This document shows positions 59,276 through 64,000 of a DNA stretch of 64,000 nucleotides, piece by piece. The notes under the pieces are model-generated. The model ran no database searches. It was not told the DNA's origin and saw only the letters and a list, made by a program, of their open reading frames with translations. Made by a program: the position numbers and the translations under genes. Each line of letters opens with the position of its first letter. The first letter of the stretch is position 1. Origin of the DNA: Thioalkalivibrio sp. XN8 (GTDB lineage Bacteria; Pseudomonadota; Gammaproteobacteria; Steroidobacterales; XN24); NCBI RefSeq assembly GCF_011058255.1, contig NZ_JAALFH010000011.1, forward strand, positions 62,001-126,000, read 5' to 3'.

Positions 59276-60700
59276 TCAGGGCGCGGACAGGATCCGCAGG
59301 GAATTGGTGCCGCCCGCGATGCCGGCGGCATGGCCCTCGGTCAGCAGGATGCGGTCACCGGAAGCGACCAGGCCGCGATCCAGCAGGGCGCGGCAGACGG
59401 CCTCGGATTCGGCCTCGCCCCGCTGCGCGAGCACGTCGAAGGGCACGGGATAGACGCCGCGATAAAGCGCCACGCGGCGGCGCGTGGCCTCGTTCCGGCT
59501 GAAGGCGTAGATGGGGATGCCCGAGCGGATCCGGGACATCCACAGGGCGGTGTTGCCGGACTCCGTCAGGGCCACGATGGCGCGCACGTCCATGTGGTTG
59601 GCGGTGTACATGGCGGCCATCGCGATCGCCTCGTCGGTGCGCTGGAAGACTTCGTCCATGCGGTGATGCGAGGTCGAAGTGACCCGTTGCCGCTCGGCAG
59701 CGCGGCAGGCGCTGGCCATCGCCTCCACGGCCTTCACCGGATGCCGCCCCACGGCCGTCTCCCCGGACAGCATGACCGCGTCGGTGCCGTCGATCACCGC
59801 ATTGGCGACGTCGGAAACCTCGGCGCGCGTCGGAATCGGCTCGTGGATCATCGACTCCATCATCTGGGTCGCAGTGATCACGACCCTGTTGTGCGCCCGC
59901 GCGATGCGGATGATGTTCTTCTGCACCCCGGGCACCTCGGCGAAACCGATCTCCACGCCCAGGTCGCCGCGCGCCACCATGACCACTTCGCTGGCGCCGG
60001 CGATCTCCTCGATATGAGCCACCGCCTCGGCCCGCTCGATCTTCGCCACCAGCGGGGCTTCGCCGCCCGCTGCGCGCAGCAGCCCGCGCGCCTCATCCAT
60101 GTCGGCCGCGTCGCGCGGGAAGGAAACGGCCAGGTAGTCGAGCTCCAGCCGCGCCGCCAGCTCGATGTCGCCGCGGTCCTTGTCGGTCAGCGCCCCGGCG
60201 GACAAGCCGCCGCCCTGGCGGTTGATGCCCTTGCCGCCGCTGAGCGTGCCACCGACCCGGACCACGCATTCCACGCGGCTGCCGGCCACCCGCTCGACGT
60301 CGAGCGTGATGGCGCCGTCATTCAGCAGCAGGGTGTCGCCCGGGCGGACGTCACGCGGCAGGTCCCGGTAGGTGACCCCGACCGCGCCCTGGTCGCCGGC
60401 GTCCGCCGCCAGCCCGGCGTCGAGGACGAACGGCGCCCCGTCGGCCAGCTCGATCGCGCCGCCGGCGAATCGCTCGATACGAATCTTCGGGCCCTGGAGG
60501 TCGCCGAGCACCGCCACGTCCCGTCCGAGCGCGGCGGCAGCCTGCCGGACCTCCCGCACCCGGCGTTCGCGATCGGCCGCGGTCCCGTGCGAGAAGTTCA
60601 GCCTCACCACGTCGGTGCCGGCCCGCAGCATCTGCTCCAGCACGCCCGGCCGGTCGGTGGCCGGACCGAGGGTGGCGACGATCTTGGTGCGCTTCAGCAA
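59276..60700 (-). CDS. pyk: Pyruvate kinase
   Basis: 474 aa. RTKIVATLGPATDRPG, VRLNFSHGTAADR, GDLQGPKIRIE, VAKIERAEAV, MVARGDLGVEIGFAEVPGVQK and TATQMMESMI (active site and magnesium ligands) and the mobile B domain are present; the C-terminal domain has VALTESGNTALWMSR. It makes ATP and pyruvate from PEP. It lies ten bases after pgk in a lower-glycolysis operon. Confidence 0.96.
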   Translation of the reverse strand: MLKRTKIVATLGPATDRPGVLEQMLRAGTDVVRLNFSHGTAADRERRVREVRQAAAALGRDVAVLGDLQGPKIRIERFAGGAIELADGAPFVLDAGLAADAGDQGAVGVTYRDLPRDVRPGDTLLLNDGAITLDVERVAGSRVECVVRVGGTLSGGKGINRQGGGLSAGALTDKDRGDIELAARLELDYLAVSFPRDAADMDEARGLLRAAGGEAPLVAKIERAEAVAHIEEIAGASEVVMVARGDLGVEIGFAEVPGVQKNIIRIARAHNRVVITATQMMESMIHEPIPTRAEVSDVANAVIDGTDAVMLSGETAVGRHPVKAVEAMASACRAAERQRVTSTSHHRMDEVFQRTDEAIAMAAMYTANHMDVRAIVALTESGNTALWMSRIRSGIPIYAFSRNEATRRRVALYRGVYPVPFDVLAQRGEAESEAVCRALLDRGLVASGDRILLTEGHAAGIAGGTNSLRILSAP

Positions 60701-60710
60701 GGGCCGGCGC

Positions 60711-61889
60711 TCAATCCCGCGCCCGCTGCTCGAGCATGGCCACCGCGGGCAGCGTGCGGCCCTCGATGAACTCGAGGAAGGCGCCGCCGCCGGTGGAGAC
60801 GTAAGAGATCCGGTCCGTCAGGCCGAAGGCGTCCAGCGCGGCCAGCGTGTCACCGCCCCCGGCGATGGAGAAGGCCTCGCTCGCCGCCACCGCCTCGGCC
60901 AGGGCGCGCGTCCCCGCGGCGAAGCGTTCATCCTCGAACACGCCCACCGGCCCGTTCCACACGATGGTGCCTGCGCGCGCCAGGACGGTGCCGTAGGCAC
61001 TGGAGGTCGCGGGGCCGACGTCCAGGATCATTTCGTCGGCCCGGACTTCGGCGATTGGCCGCAGGGCCACCTCGTGGTGAGTCTCCAGGCCCTGCGCCAC
61101 GACCACGTCCACGGGCAGCGGGATCTCGGCGCCCCGCTCGCGCGCCTTGGCGACCAGCGCGCGGGTATCGTCCAGCAGGTCCGGCTCGTAGAGCGACTTG
61201 CCCACACCGTGGCCGGCCGCCGCGATGAAGTTGTTGGCGATGCCGCCGCCCACGATCAGCTGGTCCACCTTGTCGAGCAGGGTCTCCAGCACGGTGAGCT
61301 TGGTCGAGACCTTGGAGCCTCCGACGATGGCGACCAGCGGCCGGGCCGGCGCGTGCAGCGCCTGGCCGAGGGCCTCCAGCTCGGCCGCGAGCAGGGGCCC
61401 GGCGCAGGCCACCGGGGCGAAGCGCGCCACGCCGTGGGTGCTCGCCTGGGCGCGATGCGCCGTACCGAAAGCATCCATCACGAAGACATCGCACAGCGCC
61501 GCCATGCGCCGCGCGAGGCCCTCGTCGTCCTTCTTCTCCCCCTTGTTGAAGCGGACGTTCTCGCACAGCACGACCTCGCCCGGCTCCACCTCGACGCCGT
61601 CGAGCCAGTCGCGCTCCAGGCGCACCGGCTGACCCAGCAGGCCTGACAGGTGCTCGGCGACCGGCGCCAGCGAGTACTCGGGGTCGAATTCGCCCTCGGT
61701 GGGCCGGCCCAGGTGCGACAGCAGCATCACGGCGGCGCCCTTGTCGAGGGCCAGGCGGATGGTCGGCAACGACGCCCTGATACGGGCGTCGCTGGCCACC
61801 TTGCCGTCCTCGACGGGCACGTTCAGGTCCTCGCGGACCAGGACCCGCTTGCCGGCCAGGTCGAGGTCCGCCATGCGGATCACGTCCAT
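60711..61889 (-). CDS. pgk: Phosphoglycerate kinase
   Basis: 392 aa. [28 protein letters not shown], the ADP domain [31 protein letters not shown] and [13 protein letters not shown] are intact. Starts seven bases after gap. Confidence 0.97.
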   Translation of the reverse strand: MDVIRMADLDLAGKRVLVREDLNVPVEDGKVASDARIRASLPTIRLALDKGAAVMLLSHLGRPTEGEFDPEYSLAPVAEHLSGLLGQPVRLERDWLDGVEVEPGEVVLCENVRFNKGEKKDDEGLARRMAALCDVFVMDAFGTAHRAQASTHGVARFAPVACAGPLLAAELEALGQALHAPARPLVAIVGGSKVSTKLTVLETLLDKVDQLIVGGGIANNFIAAAGHGVGKSLYEPDLLDDTRALVAKARERGAEIPLPVDVVVAQGLETHHEVALRPIAEVRADEMILDVGPATSSAYGTVLARAGTIVWNGPVGVFEDERFAAGTRALAEAVAASEAFSIAGGGDTLAALDAFGLTDRISYVSTGGGAFLEFIEGRTLPAVAMLEQRARD

Positions 61890-61896
61890 CGCCGGC

Positions 61897-62910
61897 CTAC
61901 TTGGCGTTGACCAGCGCGATGGTGGTGTCGAGCATCCGGTTGGAGAAGCCCCACTCGTTGTCGTACCAGGCGCAGATCTTCACCAGGCGCTGGTCGACCA
62001 CGCGGGTCAGCGATGCCTCGTAGACCGAAGAGCGCGGGTCATGGTTGAAATCGATCGACACCAGCGGCTCGCGGTTGATGCCGAGGATGCCCTTGAGCGG
62101 GCCCTGGGCAGCCGCCTCCAGCACCTGGTCGATCTCTTCCTTGCTGGTGTCGCGGGCCGCGGTGAAGGTCAAATCGACCATCGACACGTTGATGGTCGGC
62201 ACCCGGATGGCGAAGCCGTCCAGCTTGCCGGCCAGTTCCGGCAGCACCAGTCCGACCGCCGCCGCGGCGCCGGTCTTGGTCGGGATCATGGACATGGTGG
62301 CCGAGCGCGCCCGGCGCAGGTCCGAGTGAAAGACGTCGGTCAGCACCTGGTCGTTGGTGTAGGCATGGATAGTGGTCATCAGGCCATGTACCACGCCGAT
62401 GGACTGGTGCAGCGGGTGCACCAGCGGCGCCAGGCAGTTGGTGGTGCAGGAAGCGTTGGAGATGACCTCGTCGGAGGCCTTCAGGGTCTCGTGGTTGACG
62501 CCGTACACCACCGTCGCATCCACGTCCTTGCCGCCGGGGGCCGAGATGATCACCTTCTTCGCGCCGGCCTGGAGGTGGGCGGAGGCTTTCTCCTTGCTGG
62601 TGAACAACCCGGTGCACTCCAGCACCACGTCGACGCCGAGCGCCTTCCACGGCAGGTTCGCCGGGTTGCGCTCGGCCAGCACGCGGATGCGGTCGCCATT
62701 CACCACCAGGCTGTCGCCGTCGACGCTGACGTCGCCCGAGAACTTGCCGTGCGTCGTGTCGTAGCGGGTCAGGTGGGCATTGGTATTCGCGTCGCCCAGG
62801 TCGTTGATCGCGACGATGCTGATCTCGCCGGTGCGGCCCGACTCGTACAGCCCGCGCAGGATGTTGCGGCCGATGCGGCCATAACCGTTGATGCCAACCT
62901 TGATCGCCAT
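61897..62910 (-). CDS. gap: Glyceraldehyde-3-phosphate dehydrogenase
   Basis: 337 aa. NAD-binding N-terminus [20 protein letters not shown] with INDLGD (acidic residue favouring NAD), catalytic C155 in [14 protein letters not shown], and IHAYTNDQ carrying the base histidine. Type I, class A enzyme. It follows tkt by 59 bases. Confidence 0.97.
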   Translation of the reverse strand: MAIKVGINGYGRIGRNILRGLYESGRTGEISIVAINDLGDANTNAHLTRYDTTHGKFSGDVSVDGDSLVVNGDRIRVLAERNPANLPWKALGVDVVLECTGLFTSKEKASAHLQAGAKKVIISAPGGKDVDATVVYGVNHETLKASDEVISNASCTTNCLAPLVHPLHQSIGVVHGLMTTIHAYTNDQVLTDVFHSDLRRARSATMSMIPTKTGAAAAVGLVLPELAGKLDGFAIRVPTINVSMVDLTFTAARDTSKEEIDQVLEAAAQGPLKGILGINREPLVSIDFNHDPRSSVYEASLTRVVDQRLVKICAWYDNEWGFSNRMLDTTIALVNAK

Positions 62911-62969
62911 GGTCTTTCTCCTTGCCTGCCGCCCCGCCTGGCGACGGGGAGCGATTGACGCTGATGAAA

Positions 62970-64000
62970 CTAGAGCAGTGCGCGCAGCCTCTCGGCCACC
63001 CGTTCCGCCGTGAAACCGAAATGTTCGAACAGTGCCGGGGCCGGCGCCGAGGCGCCGAAGCGCTCGATCCCGACCACGTCCCCGGCGTCGCCCACCAGCG
63101 GGTGCCAGCTGTCCGGGACGCCCGCCTCCACCGCCAGCCGCGCCCTGATCGCCGGCGGCAGCACCGCCTCGCGCCAGGCCGCGTCCTGCGCCCGGAAGGC
63201 CTCGATGCAAGGCATCGAGACGACCCGGACGCCGATCCCGTCGGCCCCCAGCAGCTCGGCGGCTGCCACGGCCAGCGCCACTTCCGAACCGGTGGCGATG
63301 ATGATGGCCGCCGGGGCGCTCTCGGCCTCCCTCAGTACATAGCCGCCGCGGCGGATCGCCACCACCTGGTCTTCGCTGCGGGCCTGCGGCGGCAGGCCCT
63401 GGCGTGACAGCGCCAGCACCGTCGGCGTGGCCGTGCTCTCGATAGCGTCGCGCCAGGCCACGGCCGTCTCCGCCTGGTCACAGGGCCGCCACACCCGCAG
63501 GTTGGGGATCAGCCGCAGGCTCGCGAGATGCTCGATCGGCTGGTGGGTCGGGCCGTCCTCGCCGAGGCCGATGGAATCGTGCGTGTAGACCAGCGTGACC
63601 GGCTGGTGCATCAGCGCCGCCATGCGGACCGCGTTGCGGGCGTAGTCCGAGAACACCAGGAAGGTGCCGCCGTAGGGCTTGCAGCCGCCGTGCAGCGCCA
63701 TGCCGTTCATGATGGCAGTCATGCCGAACTCGCGGACGCCGTAGTGCAGGTAATTGCCGTCGAAGTCGCCTGCGGCAATGCGGCGGCTGCCCTTGAAAAA
63801 GGTGTTGTTGGAGCCGCTCAGGTCGGCCGAGCCGCCGACGAGCTCCGGCAGCATCGGGCCGAACCCGTCCAGCGCCAGCTCCGAGGCCTTGCGGGTCGCG
63901 ACCGCCTTGTCGCTGGCGGCCAGCCGCGCAATTACGGCGTCGGCCGCCTCGTCCCAGCCGGCGGGCAGCTCACCGGCCAGGCGCCGCCGCAGCTCGGCGT
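62970..64000 (-). CDS. tkt: Transketolase (C-terminal part; 5' end outside window)
   Basis: At least 343 aa visible and open to the window edge. [67 protein letters not shown] and the C-terminal domain with [14 protein letters not shown] and [10 protein letters not shown] identify transketolase with the thiamine-diphosphate pyrimidine domain and C-terminal domain. It exchanges two-carbon units between pentose and hexose phosphates. First visible gene of the tkt-gap-pgk-pyk operon; the N-terminal domain lies beyond 64000. Confidence 0.96.
   Translation of the reverse strand, partial: AELRRRLAGELPAGWDEAADAVIARLAASDKAVATRKASELALDGFGPMLPELVGGSADLSGSNNTFFKGSRRIAAGDFDGNYLHYGVREFGMTAIMNGMALHGGCKPYGGTFLVFSDYARNAVRMAALMHQPVTLVYTHDSIGLGEDGPTHQPIEHLASLRLIPNLRVWRPCDQAETAVAWRDAIESTATPTVLALSRQGLPPQARSEDQVVAIRRGGYVLREAESAPAAIIIATGSEVALAVAAAELLGADGIGVRVVSMPCIEAFRAQDAAWREAVLPPAIRARLAVEAGVPDSWHPLVGDAGDVVGIERFGASAPAPALFEHFGFTAERVAERLRALL

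Overview
The window is a contiguous piece of a high-GC gammaproteobacterial chromosome. This rests on gene content and order: a full dcw cell-wall/division cluster, LpoA, ZapD, YacG, SspA/SspB, the lptCAB-rpoN-hpf-ptsN-rapZ block, a LytM/M23 peptidase before secA, and rnpB next to mraZ. MurE carries the DNPR motif of meso-diaminopimelate ligases, and LpxC, KdsD, KdsC and LptCAB imply LPS with Kdo. I cannot name a genus from sequence alone. Almost every position holds core housekeeping genes. No transposase, integrase, CRISPR array, tRNA or rRNA was seen.

Layout. 1-618: C-terminal part of the sigma-54 activator PilR. 836-7146: type IV pilus genes pilA (behind a perfect -24/-12 promoter and ahead of a strong terminator), pilB, pilC, pilD, then coaE, zapD, yacG. 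7147-11656: a lower-GC accessory block (Wzx-like flippase on the minus strand; a GT-B-like transferase and a large membrane protein on the plus strand) that separates yacG from its usual neighbour mutT. 11726-16630 (minus): mutT-thiE fusion, secA, M23 peptidase, with a DciA-like gene divergent at 16815. 17364-35992 (minus): lpxC, ftsZ, ftsA, ftsQ, ddlB, murB, murC, murG, ftsW, murD, mraY, murF, murE, ftsI, ftsL, rsmH, mraZ, transcribed from mraZ behind a sigma-70 promoter and MraZ boxes. 36251-36619: RNase P RNA. rsmI (minus) faces away from lpoA-yraN-FAD oxidase (plus).

41126-42166: a secreted S9-type hydrolase of lower GC. 42449-46096 (minus): petA-petB-petC (cytochrome bc1) with sspA-sspB. 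46310: a DegS-like periplasmic protease (plus). 47521-49041 (minus): murA and ibaG. 49207-56869 (plus): yrbG, kdsD, kdsC, lptC, lptA, lptB, rpoN, hpf, ptsN, rapZ, the Kdo/LPS-export and nitrogen-PTS block; then a peroxiredoxin and a SulP transporter. 59276-64000 (minus): pyk, pgk, gap and the C-terminal part of transketolase.

Functional links: PilR and RpoN, both encoded here, should drive pilA. Peptidoglycan precursor synthesis (MurA-G, MraY, Ddl) sits beside its consumers (FtsI, FtsW, LpoA).

Main unexplained signals: (1) a three-copy, covarying hairpin repeat found only between convergent genes; (2) two genes (mutT, sspB) whose only sensible start is a CTG overlapping the upstream TGA; (3) helically phased TGAC half-sites upstream of the pilA sigma-54 promoter; (4) a two-part palindrome in the lpxC leader; (5) an inverted pair of 25-bp palindromes. 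The only stretch over 300 bases without a protein gene is 35993-36623, which holds the mraZ promoter and rnpB.
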